The position numbers were made by a program, and so were the translations under genes. DNA of 64,000 bases from Trichobilharzia szidati (Eukaryota > Platyhelminthes > Trematoda > Strigeidida > Schistosomatidae), in NCBI GenBank assembly GCA_944472155.2, contig OX235275.1:30804865-30868864 (forward strand), read 5' to 3'. The notes under the pieces were generated by a model. It was not told the DNA's origin. It was given only the letters and a program-made list of their open reading frames with translations, and did not search any database. Positions 49,401 to 59,000 of the stretch are shown piece after piece (the stretch's first letter is position 1; each line of letters begins with the position of its first letter).

Positions 49401-50275
49401 GTGTACTACATGGAGGAAGTGCGGCGACTCGAACTGCTGCATATCGGTGCAAAGTTCTACGTTGAAACCAGTCAATCAACTGTGATCTATACAAGGTGAA
49501 GACCACGGATAAATCTACTGTAGACGAAGATGCGTTGACACTACTTTCAGTCACACACACACAAACACATGTCAAAACGACTTACTTTGATACCAAGGTT
49601 CTGAAGAGTCGTCCACTGGACTAGTTGACTGAATCGGTAAATTTGGATGTTTTCGAATAGCTAGGCAAGTCACTTCTTCTAAAACAATCGAAGAGGCGGT
49701 ACGCACATCAAGAGCACTAGGTGTTACTGGGATTGCAGATAAACAGGTCTAAAAAATACAAACAAATAAATGAGAAATAATTCATGAGAAGTAATCAATT
49801 TTGTGATATATGTGTATATGTATGGTGAGGAGAAATTCACAGTGTTGGTAGAAATCTATTGGCAGGCGGCGACTATTTGACATCATTGGAATGTCCAATT
49901 GATTTGTTGACTTACACACTTAGACGACATGCAAGCAATGGGTATCTTTAGAATTATCATGTATGTCAGTGGCCTAAGCAACCAAGCAGTAGGATAAACT
50001 CCCGCGCCTAGGAAGTGTGCATACGGGTTGCAACAGTAGAAGACAAAGACTTGGTAAATTGGTATCTCCATAGAGCCAAATTATGCATACCTACCTTATC
50101 TTCGACGCACCATTTGCACGCAGATCTTTCGTGTCGTGCTACTTCGGCCTTTCTTTCATATTGTGTTACCTTGTATTCCTTTCACGTCTCCCGTGTATCT
50201 CCACATGCTGTCTCATTTATCTTCTCTGAAATCAAATGTATCTCCCTCCTATTTGATGTTTTCATGCCAATGAAC

Positions 50276-50343
<68 letters not shown>

Positions 50344-53300
50344 ACTGATAAATCTTATAAGTAGCACTCGCCACATGGTGTCTGGTTCACAGGTCAGTAC
50401 AGAAAACTATACAATGTCGAAAAAGTTGCACTGTTTGCATCGCGCATAATTGATGTCTAATGTCATATAAACTTGAAGATCTTTGGGGCGAAAAACAACA
50501 AGTAGGCAGTGAAGATACCTAACGACAACAACAAGCACCAATCACTCTCAGTCGGAGAAGTATAAAAGGAGTCACCATTTCAACCATATGCAGCACAGAT
50601 GAAGATGTCATCACAGGATCGGAAAAGCAAGACAGATCTTTAGTAATCTAAAAAGCAAGTGTAGAAATCTGCTACACTCACCAAAAGGAACATGACTTTG
50701 ATTTTCAACACTGATTTCAAGTCAGTCAGTCAGTCACAGCTTTTGTATGGCTCAGAGACTTGGTATGAGTATCATAAAAAGCATTTTGAAACAAGCAAGC
50801 TATTGTAGAGATACTCGTGAAGAGTTGCCTTTGCTGGTTAAATATTGAGGATCAGATGGTCATCCAAAAAGAACTAACAACATGTTGGAGTTTTTTTTGC
50901 TGGCCTCATGTCCAACACCTTCCCTCTTTACCGACTTAGTGCGTCGGTGGCATAGCGGTTAGGACGCTCGCCGACCATGCACATGGTCCGGGGTTCGAAC
51001 CCCGGCCGACGCACTCCTTTACCTCACCTCGCTAAGCCAGAAATAATGCTGGTAAAGAGGAAAGGTTGGGCATGAGGCTAGCAACCCAATCCCGTAAAAT
51101 AAACACTGCTACAGGAACTTCAAGTCACTAGCTTGAAGCCCTATGTTCCACTGGGGAACGTGAAGGATAAAAAAAGAAAAAGAAAAAAGAAGTAAAGTAA
51201 TGTGTCGGCCGGGTATCGAGCCCCGAACTACGCGTGTGGTATGCTGAGCGAGCACTATACCGCTAAGCTGTCGACGCATTATCAACAACACATGTATTGC
51301 TTGTTTTCAATTCGTATAAGGAAATAAATATTTCGAAGGAGAAAATAGCATATACACCCTATGGAGTATCATGACTACTTAAACAAAAAGGAAAAGAAGT
51401 AGAAATACAAGAAAATCAATCAATTTTGCATGTAAATCACAAACTTATTTGGCTAGCTAGCTTACTTGTGTTGCTACATCCCATAGTCTTAACCAACCCA
51501 ATCGATCTATCGATGCAATATTACGACCTCGATCTATAATAGCTGTGTCCAGTATACCAGCTCTATGACCACCAGGTTCACTTTTACTACCAGTATTGAT
51601 GCCTGTGACTGCACCAGCACATCTTGGCGCCAGAGTAGCTGCACATCGACCAGTAATAAGACACCAAATTTTCAATTGCATATCACTTCCAGCTGTTAGG
51701 GCGACTAGACCAGATGGAAAAAATTTCGATGTAAGTATATCACCAACATGTCCTTCAAGAGATCTCTAAAGGTGAAATAAGAATAAAGTATACTGAATAT
51801 TATATAAAATAAAGCGAATTGACATTAACTAATGGTGAAAAGAATTATCAAAAGGATATTTAAAAGTTAACTAGGGAGTGTATACTTATCTAAGCTTAGA
51901 TTTATAATAGTGAGAACGTCATTTAAACATTATTCCTTCTTAATGTTACACCTCCAACAACAACCGGCACCAATCACCATCAACGGGAGAGATTTGACTG
52001 ACTTTACTTCCTTCACCTATCTAGGTAGGGAGTATCGTTTCAACCACAGGCAGTCGGAACGGATGAAGATGTCAAAGCCAGCCAGAGTCAGAAAGACAAG
52101 AAACGCCTTCATCAACCTGAAACCAGTTTGGAAATCTTCTGCACTCAGCCTCAGAATGAAGAACAAGATTTGGATTTTAAACACAAATGTGAAGTCAGTC
52201 AGTCACTTCTTCTATACTGGTCAGAAACTCGCACTGCGTGTCACGAAAAGGATTTCCAACAAGTTACAGACTTTTATCAAAAGCTGTCCCTTTCTCTGGC
52301 TCCATACTGAAGATCAAATGGCTGGCTGGCTGGCCAGAAACAACTAGCAACAAGAAACTCTGCAGTGGAACAAACCAGCAGGTGACAGCCGATTGCACAG
52401 TATGTCGAAGAGAATGGAGATGGATCGGTTGGGCATACGTTGAGGAGGCCGTCGAATGACATCACTTGCAATGCAGGCCATGGCTCGAGTGGAATCCCAA
52501 TGGGAAGCGACGAGTGATTCCTTGGTGCGAAGGCGACATGGAGAGATCGTGCCAGTTGGAGGAGATGAGAGATTATGGGCAATCGTGGACCCAGATGAAG
52601 AGGACAGCAGAAAATAGGACAAAGTGGAGATGTGTTGTTGAAACCCTATGTTCCACTCGGAAGCCAAGGAAATGAAGGTTATATTACCATACAAATCTTA
52701 TCCAAAATGGATGTCATCGATTACCAAAGTCAATTGACAACCATCAAAAATAGAATAGCTAAAAAAAAGACAACTTAAACGTAGCGAAAAAAAGAACATA
52801 TATGTATGCAAGTGTAGGATACCTTTTATGGCTAAAATAAATAGATCAAAGTGAATTAACTTAATGCGAAGTAAATCAACGTCTAGCCCACCTTGTGAGT
52901 ACTTTAGGTGTTTTAAGTTTAACTTTAACAGGTACACATCTCCGACCAAGCTTGGCTGCCATTTTGCACCTCTTTTCTGCGCCAGTGAAATGCACATCTA
53001 CAGAATCGGTAGTTTAGGCATATTGGCTGGATAAGTTCTAAATAATTTTATTATTTGATTCTGTTTAAATATATTTATCACCTATGAGAGCACATTTCCA
53101 AATAACTGAGCATTTTTTTTTATTTATCTTTTCTTACCAGTATTTACAGGTCAAGTAATGGTGTACTGATAATGTAAATAGAATTAGGCATACTGTGTTT
53201 AGTAAAGCTGGTATAGTGTAACATATCAACAGCACAACCAGTACCCTACAGGAGTATGAACAATTTGCTGAAAAGATGCTTACGATTTTGATAAAAAGTA

Positions 53301-56096
53301 GTGAATACTTCCATGGTATTTCGAATCATATTAACAAGTCTTTAATTACTGATTCTTAACATGGCAGGAATCAGACCGAGATGACCGACGCACTGCGTAC
53401 ATGGCTCAGACTAACTATTGAGAACATCATAAGAGGATCATGGTAATTTTCAGTTTAAACACCCACCAATTATGTTTAATTAACGTAGTCTTTACTCATT
53501 TACAATTATTCATTTAACAGAGCAGTGATTTAGGATGATAATACATGTACATGAGTCAACCATTTCACTCCTTATCATGAAATTGGGAGTCGGTACAGAC
53601 GAGTGCTATGTCACAATCTTGTATTCACCATTTTAGTCGAACGGAAGGTCAGATAACTAAAGTTTTGCTCAAGAAATTCAATCGACTGACTTTCGCTAAC
53701 ACCTATATTTCATGAACTTAAGCTGTTTTTATTCGTAGGTGTCTGTCTTCTATCTCCCGTGTTCAGTGGTATAACAGGGTGAGCAGTATTGAGGTTAGGC
53801 ATCGGTCGAATGTTAGGTAAGGAGGGGAAATCAATCAACGAGGTTGTGAAGCAGTTGCATCGATTGAAATGGTTAGGATATGTATTACACATGCATGCCA
53901 AGCCATCACCTTCCGTAACTGGGAATGTTAGCTGACTGACATAGAATCGATGAGGTTGGAAAACAGCTAGTGATGGTCAAACCAAAAATGACTTCATCAG
54001 TCAACGAAGTCTATAACAGCTAGTTTAAGCTGGTCACGTAGGGGAGTGTAGACTTCCTAACCGGCTGATTTGTGTCTTCGAGATGGTAAAAACCAATGAA
54101 GGCCGGAGACAACTAGTGATATGGCTGTTTGGCTCAGATGCATTCACTCATTGTGATTCATAATGTTCAATAAAGCTCCATTGTTCTTCCATATTGCTAC
54201 TATTCTTTTTCCCTCACATTTCTGTTTGTTATATATCTCTACTCTCTTCTCTTGCTTTGTGTGCTCCATAGAGGGAGTGTGGTAACGGGAACTGCTGCAC
54301 ATTTGTGCAAAGTTTTACGTTGAAACAAGTCAGTCAGTCAGTCGCTTAAGATAAATGTGGACATTCTCTACTCTATTGACTGACTGATTGGTTTCACCAC
54401 AAAACTCTACACAGAAGTAGTGCAGTTAAAGTTGCTGCGCTCCATGTATTACACAAAGGGAGACAAAAGAGAAAAAACAAACTCCCAAACAAACAATAAT
54501 AGGCAAAATTATTAGGAAGAAAGAATAGTAAACAATTTGAAGGTTTGGGTGATATTTACAGGTACTAGGGGTAATTGAGAAACACTTTCCCAAATCGCTA
54601 ACATTAATTTTCTCCTCATGTTTTCTTGAGTGTTAGCAAGTCGTTTTCAACAAAAAAGGCCAAATTAATTTTCATAGTTAGCCACGACTTAATAACTACA
54701 GCACACTGTCGCGCGGTGGCTGCACGTAGTTTCAGGTCATTATGGGCAATTCGTAGAGCCTTCACTAGAATCACCAGAGATATGTTCACCTCCTTATATA
54801 CATCCCTGGTGAGGTCAAGACTGGAAAACTGCATCCAGGCCGCCAGCCCTTGTCTAAAAGGGGACTCACTTATTCTAGAAAGGGTTCAAAGGAAAGCAAC
54901 ACGTATGATTCATGGCATGACTAACTTATCATACGAGGAAAGACTAGACAGTTTAAATCTCTTCTCCTTGTCATACCGTAGGCAGAGAGGAGATTTAATC
55001 ACAATGTTTAAAATTTTAAATAATGACTACGGACCTGACCTATTTTCTCTTTTCCTTCCCACCAGGTCGGAACACCTTAGAGGACATAGCAGGAGAGTTC
55101 AAAAGCCAAGAAGAAATCATATTGCTGTTGAGTACTGGTTCTCACACAGAGTCATAAACTCTTGGAACCGACTCCCAGAAGAAGTGGTGTCTGCAGCCTC
55201 AGTTGATTCGTTCAAGAAGGGTTTGGACAACCACAGAATTTTACTAGAAAAGGATTAACATAGGCTCCAAGCCTTCTATCCTCAAACAATAAATCTGAAA
55301 TCTTGAAGAACTTTCCCAGTGCTACATGTAGAGGCAGATACTGCAGAAAAATTCCTCGACAAATGAAGTCTACTACCGCCACTAAATCAAGAAATGTGAC
55401 AACTATCAGTGTACAAGATACGAAGAAGAGTGAGGATTCACTCGATGTACACTCGTCGAGATTTATTTTTTCCATTTTCTGCCATATACACGGACCATAT
55501 TGCAACTGCGCGCGTTACTTCAGAACAAAAAGACTTAATACAGAGCATAGTGGCAGTTTTCCAGGTTTATTTCAGCGCTAGATGCATTATTTCAGCTGCG
55601 AATCCTATTTTTAAGGTTTCGTCGAATTCACTAAGCGTCCAGTGCTCTTTTTAAAAAAATGACCAGCGTTAGTTCAGTACCCCAGCCAGCAATGATTTCG
55701 GGCGCATTGCACACACTTTGGTGGACTTCGGGCGCATTGCAAACTTTTTGGGGCATACTTAAGTTCAAATACTCGAAATCTGCAACGCGCCCGAAGATTT
55801 TGCCCCGAAAAGTCTGCAGTGAGCCCGAAGAAAATGCTAGCTGGGACATAGTGGGTTCATTTTAGGTCGATAAAATATTCATTTACAATCCTAGTATGCG
55901 GTGAAATGCATCAAGATTTCGTTTTTAAAAAAACATTATACTCAAATTTGCTAGAAATACTACGAAAAAACCAGCTAGCACTTACCCGAACAATCCCGGT
56001 TTGTGATTCATACAATTTTAAAGCTGGTCCACTGAAAGAAGCAATAAAAAGTTCACCACTTGGACTAACATCAAAAGACGATAAATGTGAGCGAGG
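43113..56096 (-). CDS. PAAF1: Proteasomal ATPase-associated factor 1 (PAAF1/Rpn14-like), N-terminus not resolved
   Basis: A WD-repeat protein that binds 19S proteasome ATPases and helps assembly of the regulatory particle. Exons on the - strand in transcript order: 56096-55986, 51765-51466, 49748-49586, 46041-45700, 43438-43113. They join in frame to 413 residues plus stop. Family signatures include SSFDVSPSGELFIASFSGP (WD blade), SLEGHVGDILTSKFFPSGLV, MQLKIW, then AGILDTAIIDRGRN followed by LRLWD, YGLFAGSQHGELASWDIR and LTGVNCEPIGGLSMVYQAS near the end. The human protein is ~392 residues with ~95 residues before the first blade seen here, so one or more N-terminal exons are missing upstream of 56096. 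All resolved frames are intact with GT-AG splice sites. It is tail to tail with NOG1, and its introns are full of repeats. Confidence 0.88.
43500..43800 (-). mobile_element. SINE II, left member of a second head-to-head pair
   Basis: The tRNA-like part on the - strand is AACGAGCTCATCTTGCAACC with GGTCCTGGTTTCTAACTCC (eroded B box). The body includes AATTGGTTCCCTATCAAACC. It lies in PAAF1's last intron. Confidence 0.7.
43803..43990 (+). mobile_element. SINE II, right member of the second pair
   Basis: GGGTCCCAGTGGCTGAATGG, then CGCGCTTGCCTTGTATCCGG and AAGTTCGAACCACAGTGGG form the tRNA-like head. The body contains TCTTGGTATCTGTTTGAAAT. Confidence 0.75.
44000..44085 (-). mobile_element. SINE II head, third copy in the cluster
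   Basis: On the - strand: TGGATAGAGTCCCAGTGGTT, GAACTCGCTTTGTAACTCG and GGTTCTGGTTTCAAGCC, an eroded SINE II head. Confidence 0.55.
44495..44705 (-). mobile_element. SINE I, diverged copy with (G)11 run
   Basis: The order tail-middle-head is kept (CACATCCAACCTTCCCTCCT, GCTTAGGATTGCGTCGG, GTATTCTACCAGTGAACCAC). A run of 11-12 G lies near 44637-44648. Confidence 0.65.
44990..45190 (+). mobile_element. SINE I, diverged + strand copy
   Basis: GCGTTGGTGGTTAAGCGGTA, GAATATTCGCTGACCACGC, then GGCTAGGTGTCAGACTAGCC and the TCGTAAAGTACTTTG body. It contains a run of nine C. Confidence 0.6.
45700..46041 (-). CDS. PAAF1: PAAF1 exon (fourth resolved)
   Basis: 342 nt after acceptor TTGCTTGTCACAG. It encodes RETSSTIAQEVSTSDALIAV, GTGTNASVRLYELANRQKG and QLIDVPKSCVSTFMDYGLF, then AGSQHGELASWDIRQTRQPL. 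The last two blocks match the family's FLLLAGTQDGNIYQLDVRSP. The donor is ACGC|GTAAG (phase 1). Confidence 0.92.
46430..47335 (+). mobile_element. RTE-A LINE fragment in PAAF1 intron
   Basis: Broken frames read [59 protein letters not shown] and NTGIRKGCL. Then come the CAACAACAACAACCAGCACC tract and SIVSTTGGGTDEDVKA. Orientation is opposite to PAAF1. Confidence 0.85.
47508..47745 (-). mobile_element. SINE IV, left member of a head-to-head pair
   Basis: The - strand has ATAGCCTAGTAGTAATAGTC (eroded A box). The body GACTGGTGAGTGCCAACAGT matches the + copy at 47.86 kb. Confidence 0.6.
47756..47925 (+). mobile_element. SINE IV, right member of a head-to-head pair
   Basis: CCGAATACCTCAACGGTAAC (A box), GACACAGATTCGAATCTCAG (B box), then GTTGACTGGTGAGTGCCGAC and AAGTCCAGGCAAGGCC. 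Confidence 0.65.
48035..49180 (-). mobile_element. RTE-B LINE 3' half (-)
   Basis: The - strand RT frame at 49180-48936 reads [18 protein letters not shown], then [19 protein letters not shown]. Broken frames continue to the 3' end ([34 protein letters not shown]). The tail reaches 48035 (GTAGAACTTTGCACCGATGT in + reading). Confidence 0.88.
49181..49480 (+). mobile_element. RTE-B LINE 3' end (+), head to head with the - copy
   Basis: GGTTGGAGTCCTCGGGATGG, CTTGAGACAATTGGTGGTAT, GACTCGAACTGCTGCATATC and GTTGAAACCAGTCAATCA are the RTE-B 3' end in + orientation. The 5' break is joined directly to the - copy at 49180/49181. Confidence 0.85.
49586..49748 (-). CDS. PAAF1: PAAF1 exon (third resolved)
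   Basis: 163 nt after acceptor TGTATTTTTTAG. It encodes TCLSAIPVTPSALDVRTASS, IVLEEVTCLAIRKHPNLPIQ and STSPVDDSSEPWYQ. It is less conserved, in line with the variable region of the family. The donor is CAAA|GTAAG (phase 1), which matches the next exon. Confidence 0.88.
50278..50341. repeat. (CT)n(AT)n microsatellite
   Basis: About 30 nt of alternating CT is followed by about 32 nt of alternating TA. Confidence 0.95.
50440..50860 (+). mobile_element. RTE-A LINE fragment, decayed
   Basis: ATTGATGTCTAATGTCATAT, GATCGGAAAAGCAAGACAGA and GAGGATCAGATGGTCATCC are collinear with RTE-A C-terminal coding sequence. Confidence 0.7.
50893..51288 (-). mobile_element. SINE I, outer copy split by another SINE I
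   Basis: The left piece (GCTGGCCTCATGTCCAACAC, 50898-50938) and right piece (GTGTCGGCCGGGTATCGAG, ...ACTATACCGCTAAGCTGTCG, 51195-51288) are the middle and the tRNA-like head of one - strand SINE I. They are separated by the + strand copy. Confidence 0.8.
50939..51190 (+). mobile_element. SINE I, inner copy, nearly complete
   Basis: The tRNA-like head has complementary ends (GTGCGTCGG and CCGACGCAC), A box TGGCATAGCGGTTAGGACG and B box GGGGTTCGAACCCC. The middle reads CTCGCTAAGCCAGAAATAAT. The tail is GCTTGAAGCCCTATGTTCC then GGAACGTGAAGGAT and an A-rich end. This is the best-preserved SINE I here. Confidence 0.9.
51466..51765 (-). CDS. PAAF1: PAAF1 exon (second resolved; WD blades)
   Basis: 100 codons after acceptor TTTCACCTTTAG. 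It encodes RSLEGHVGDILTSKFFPSGL, VALTAGSDMQLKIWCLITGR, then HRAGILDTAIIDRGRNIASI and DRLGWLRLWDVATQ. Family GGILDTAIVDRGRN...ARLWD is the diagnostic match. The stretch between the two blades (APRCAGAVTGINTGSKSEPG) is longer than in human. The donor is CAA|GTAAGC. Confidence 0.93.
51940..52690 (+). mobile_element. RTE-A LINE 3' part in PAAF1 intron
   Basis: APITINGRDLTDFTSFTYLG, then LNTNVKSVSHFFYTGQKLAL in one frame. The C-terminal block is WRWIGWAYVEEAVE. It ends with GAAACCCTATGTTCCACTCG, the RTE-A/SINE I tail. Confidence 0.85.
53735..54345 (+). mobile_element. RTE-B LINE 3' part with (GTCA)n tail
   Basis: TGTCTGTCTTCTATCTCCCG, AGTATTGAGGTTAGGCATCG, ATGTTAGGTAAGGAGGGGAA and GCACATTTGTGCAAAGTTTT are followed by GTCAGTCAGTCAGTC at 54330-54344. 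Confidence 0.85.
54372..54530 (-). mobile_element. RTE-B LINE 3' end (-), tail to tail with the preceding copy
   Basis: TTGACTGACTGATTGGTTTC and AGAAGTAGTGCAGTTAAAGT are an inverted, diverged RTE-B end. Confidence 0.7.
54600..55310 (+). mobile_element. LINE C-terminal ORF copy in PAAF1 intron 1
   Basis: A 5'-truncated LINE with an uninterrupted frame from before the ATG at 54626 to the stop at 55258. The 3' side has AATAAATCTGAAATC near 55289. Orientation is opposite to PAAF1. Confidence 0.8.
54626..55258 (+). CDS. Jockey/CR1-type RT C-terminal region (truncated LINE ORF)
   Basis: 210 codons without a stop. The sequence includes SLWAIRRAFTRITRDMFTSL then YTSLVRSRLENCIQAASPCL, LERVQRKATRMIHGM, RRQRGDLITMFKILNNDYGP, EHLRGHSRRVQKPRR and VINSWNRLPEEVVSAASVDS with FKKGLDNH. 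These are the usual post-palm motifs of Jockey/CR1-like RTs (R.RLRGDLI.T.KIL..., WN.LP..VV.A.SV..FK..LD). The catalytic palm is missing, so the copy is inert. It belongs to the same broad family as the decayed remnant just upstream of NOG1. Confidence 0.85.
   Translation: MSVSKSFSTKKAKLIFIVSHDLITTAHCRAVAARSFRSLWAIRRAFTRITRDMFTSLYTSLVRSRLENCIQAASPCLKGDSLILERVQRKATRMIHGMTNLSYEERLDSLNLFSLSYRRQRGDLITMFKILNNDYGPDLFSLFLPTRSEHLRGHSRRVQKPRRNHIAVEYWFSHRVINSWNRLPEEVVSAASVDSFKKGLDNHRILLEKD
55676..55851. repeat. Palindromic MITE-like element
   Basis: The outer ends are imperfect inverted repeats: CCCAGCCAGCAATGATTTCG at the left and the complement of CGAAGAAAATGCTAGCTGGG at the right. A second nested pair is CTTCGGGCGCATTGCA and its complement near 55780-55800. 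No coding capacity was seen. A target duplication is not clear. Confidence 0.6.
55986..56096 (-). CDS. PAAF1: PAAF1 exon (first resolved)
   Basis: 37 codons after acceptor GCATTAACGTCAG. It encodes PRSHLSSFDVSPSGELFIAS then FSGPALKLYESQTGIVR, one WD blade corresponding to the family ITCLDISSRGGL...DGTMKIWQASNGELRR. The donor is CGG|GTAAG, phase 0. Confidence 0.9.
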
Positions 56097-59000
56097 CTGA
56101 CGTTAATGCAATAGCAAATTCAGACATACATTTTTTGCTGTAGAGCTTAAAAGATCATAGCAGGAATCTGGGCGTTGGAAAAATTTACTGATTTGTGGAC
56201 TGTGTGACGATAGTTGTAAAAGGTTCTACAAAAGAGTTAATCAATAACTTGACAATACTTGTGAAATTAAATTGCAAGTAATATCTTCATCATCAGGTAC
56301 TAAAATAGGATTTCGGTATTCCAGTTTGCGATACTTGGTAGAACCTGACAAAATTAAGTGTGTTTATAACTTACTACTATCGTATTGATGAAACCAAATG
56401 TACTTTGAATTTTCACTCAAGGCTATATCCCAGTCTGGTTGTATTCTAAATCCTGGATGTGTCATGTGAATTCACTGTAACGTTAACCTTGATTTAAGCG
56501 GACAAACTCCAGGCAGTTAACTAGATCCAATATCTTTGTGACGCGCTTCCTATGTATTCAGTGTCATATTTTACGATTTAGTATGGACAAAAGCTATTTC
56601 TTTTCGCCGACTTCGTGGTTGTCAGGAATATGTCCCTGGTCTTCGGTAAACTTCTGCGTCTCATCACTCAACTGTCGTAGCTTAATTGACTCCAAAGGGG
56701 GTGATTCTGGAGATGGTTATATATTGTTTGAAAGAATAAGTACTCCACAACGGCATAGTTCTTCCTAAACATTTCAACTGTCTTGCTATACCCTTTAAGA
56801 TGTTCCGAAATGGTGGAGAGGAAAAGGGAAGATACATCAAGTTCAAGTCATTCCTTGGAATACTCAACATTGTGATTAGCTTTCATCTGTGCCCCCGTAG
56901 GGATTTAAACTGTACCCCGTTCTCCTTATGCTGAACTGGTCGTAATAAGAACCATGCATGTGATTTCTCAATGAATTCTTTTTAGAATACGTAAGTCCAT
57001 TTTCAGACAATCGTAAGCTGCATAAGTGTGATCTGCTACTTTCGATTTCACCAGAGATGTGTGTAAAGTGATGAACAATTCAGAAGGAATCCTAGCAAAA
57101 GCCTCATTCTACCATACAAGGACATGATTCTGCCAGCATTCACAGCGCAAAAGTGCTACATAAAGTCATGACTTAGGTCATGACATGTTTGACATCAAGG
57201 GCAGGGTGTATAGACGGAAGGCAGTGTTGTTGTTTCAGTGCTATATGCGTGGACTTTGTGTCCGATGAGCATGGTTGCTTTGTTGATGGGAACAATCCAC
57301 TCTTAGGACCAAACTAACAGTTCCCTGGAAACTTCTTGCACTGTCATCCTTAAGCTTGCAGTGTCCCTATTTTGACCGGCATTTCTAAGCCGTTTACGTT
57401 GAGAAACACGGATTTTCTGGGCTCAGGATAATTACGAGGCGAGCAAGAGCAGTGTCTTTTGACACCACTCCATTTACTGTCATCCTTGTATGTAGCAGAT
57501 AGTTGCTTTACGAAATATGTAGGTTGTCACCTAAGGTGAACCATTTCTGCTTGTTTCTAGTCGCTAATTGATTTTCCTTCAGCCCCAGCAAACACGTTAG
57601 GCAGGATAGTTCAGCTCGAAATCTGTGCTTCTCCTCATAAAGTAAGCCATGCTTTCTACATGTAACAGTACGTCGAACCTGACAATATATGTCAATACTC
57701 TAGCAATTGTGCAGTTCAAAAGTACAAGTAGGTGAGTTGAAAACTGCCTGTTCCTCTCCTTAGCCAATGTGGTCTGAGGTAAGGACATAATGTTCATCTC
57801 TGTAGGCAGTTGGTGTATGCCAGAGCGACTGAAGGTCATATGGGGCCTCAAATGGAGAAGGTAAGAATCTTCATGACGACCAAACTAAGTATTAACGAAG
57901 GCATCTCATGCAACAGTCACCAACAGAATTTGAACAAACTCACTGGTGGATCCTGGAGGGAAAACACCAATCCGCTATATATGAGGTATATCACAGTCTC
58001 ATAACAAATGATATTATCCACAATCACCCTATGGTTTGGGTTTCCATCGTACCAAATCCTCCGACTAGTGATTTATGCTCCAATTTGTTGCTTCAGGAGC
58101 AAACCTATACCACTTAAAATTTGTTTTGTAGCTAACGATATCACGTTATTAATGTCAATTAGATGTCTTTACACTGTGGATCTAATCAATTATAATCATA
58201 TTTCAAGTGTTTACACAGTACGCTTTTTATTCTATTCAAATTATATGATATTGTCTACTTAGAATTTCAATAAACATATCTCTAGGATGTATGTGGTGCA
58301 CAGTAACTTTGCACTCACAGAGGAGTCCAAAAAATTCAGTGGTCACATCCTTGTTAGAGGTAAGTCACTTCCCATCAGTAGCTACAATCACTATATTTAC
58401 TTATGGTAATGACGACGTTGTCACAAAAATAGTTCGTCGGCGGTATCATTTTTCCCGGGCCATTTACCAAAATTAATCCGTGGTTCTCTGTACTGAACAC
58501 TAGTTAATTCCTAATTATTTCTGATATTTGACCTTTTGACATAAATTACTGATTAAATAGAAGTCTATAAACTTTACGTTCGCTTCCACTCCTCTAAGGT
58601 GATTTCAATTGGCACATTCTTCTGCTTTATTCCGTTTTCCGAAAGCAGTCCAAGTGTAATGGATGAACAAGGTGCACTATGAGTATATTCACTGGCCTAG
58701 GAAAGCCAGAAACCCCGCGGCCAAACTTGCGCCAGCTGTTTTCTTCCACATTTTTACTAGCTACCTAATTTACCCTTCCTGAATATACCCTAGGCATGTT
58801 TACAACATGTGACTGCATCCTAAGGAGATAAGGAAGGGTCCGTTACTCCAAGATGCACATGGATTATTTCTACTCGGCCTGCTGTTCAGTGTCTTCTAAG
58901 ACATTTACTCTTTTTCTTCACTTTTCATAACCGAAAGTTTCCATCTATTAACAATGTCAGGGTGCATCATTAGTTTACTTGTCAAACTATTTACTGGTCA

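Noticed and set aside
50182..50449. ORFs over 50.2-50.4 kb with long Ser-Leu or Arg-Glu runs
   Set aside because: They are translations of the (CT)n(AT)n microsatellite.
50900..51020. tRNA gene candidate with 9-bp complementary ends
   Set aside because: It is followed by a full SINE body and LINE-like tail and is present in several copies; a SINE head explains it.
52892..52962. Short - strand frame MAAKLGRRCVPVKVKLKTPK with a good start context and a GT donor inside PAAF1 intron 1
   Set aside because: Its donor is phase 2, while the next PAAF1 exon needs phase 0. Splicing them gives an early stop. It could belong to another transcript, but nothing supports that.
55212..55505. - strand 97-codon ORF overlapping the LINE end at 55.2-55.5 kb
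   Set aside because: No motif, and it partly overlaps the antisense of the LINE ORF; no splice evidence.
56590..56715. - strand frame PESPPLESIKLRQLSDETQK ending in a stop, just upstream of PAAF1
   Set aside because: It does not resemble the PAAF1 N-terminus, and the frame ends before any useful donor. It is possibly a relic and not callable.
57597..57851. - strand 84-codon ORF (MRPHMTFSRSGIHQLPTEMN)
   Set aside because: No motif, no neighbour support and no consistent splice sites.
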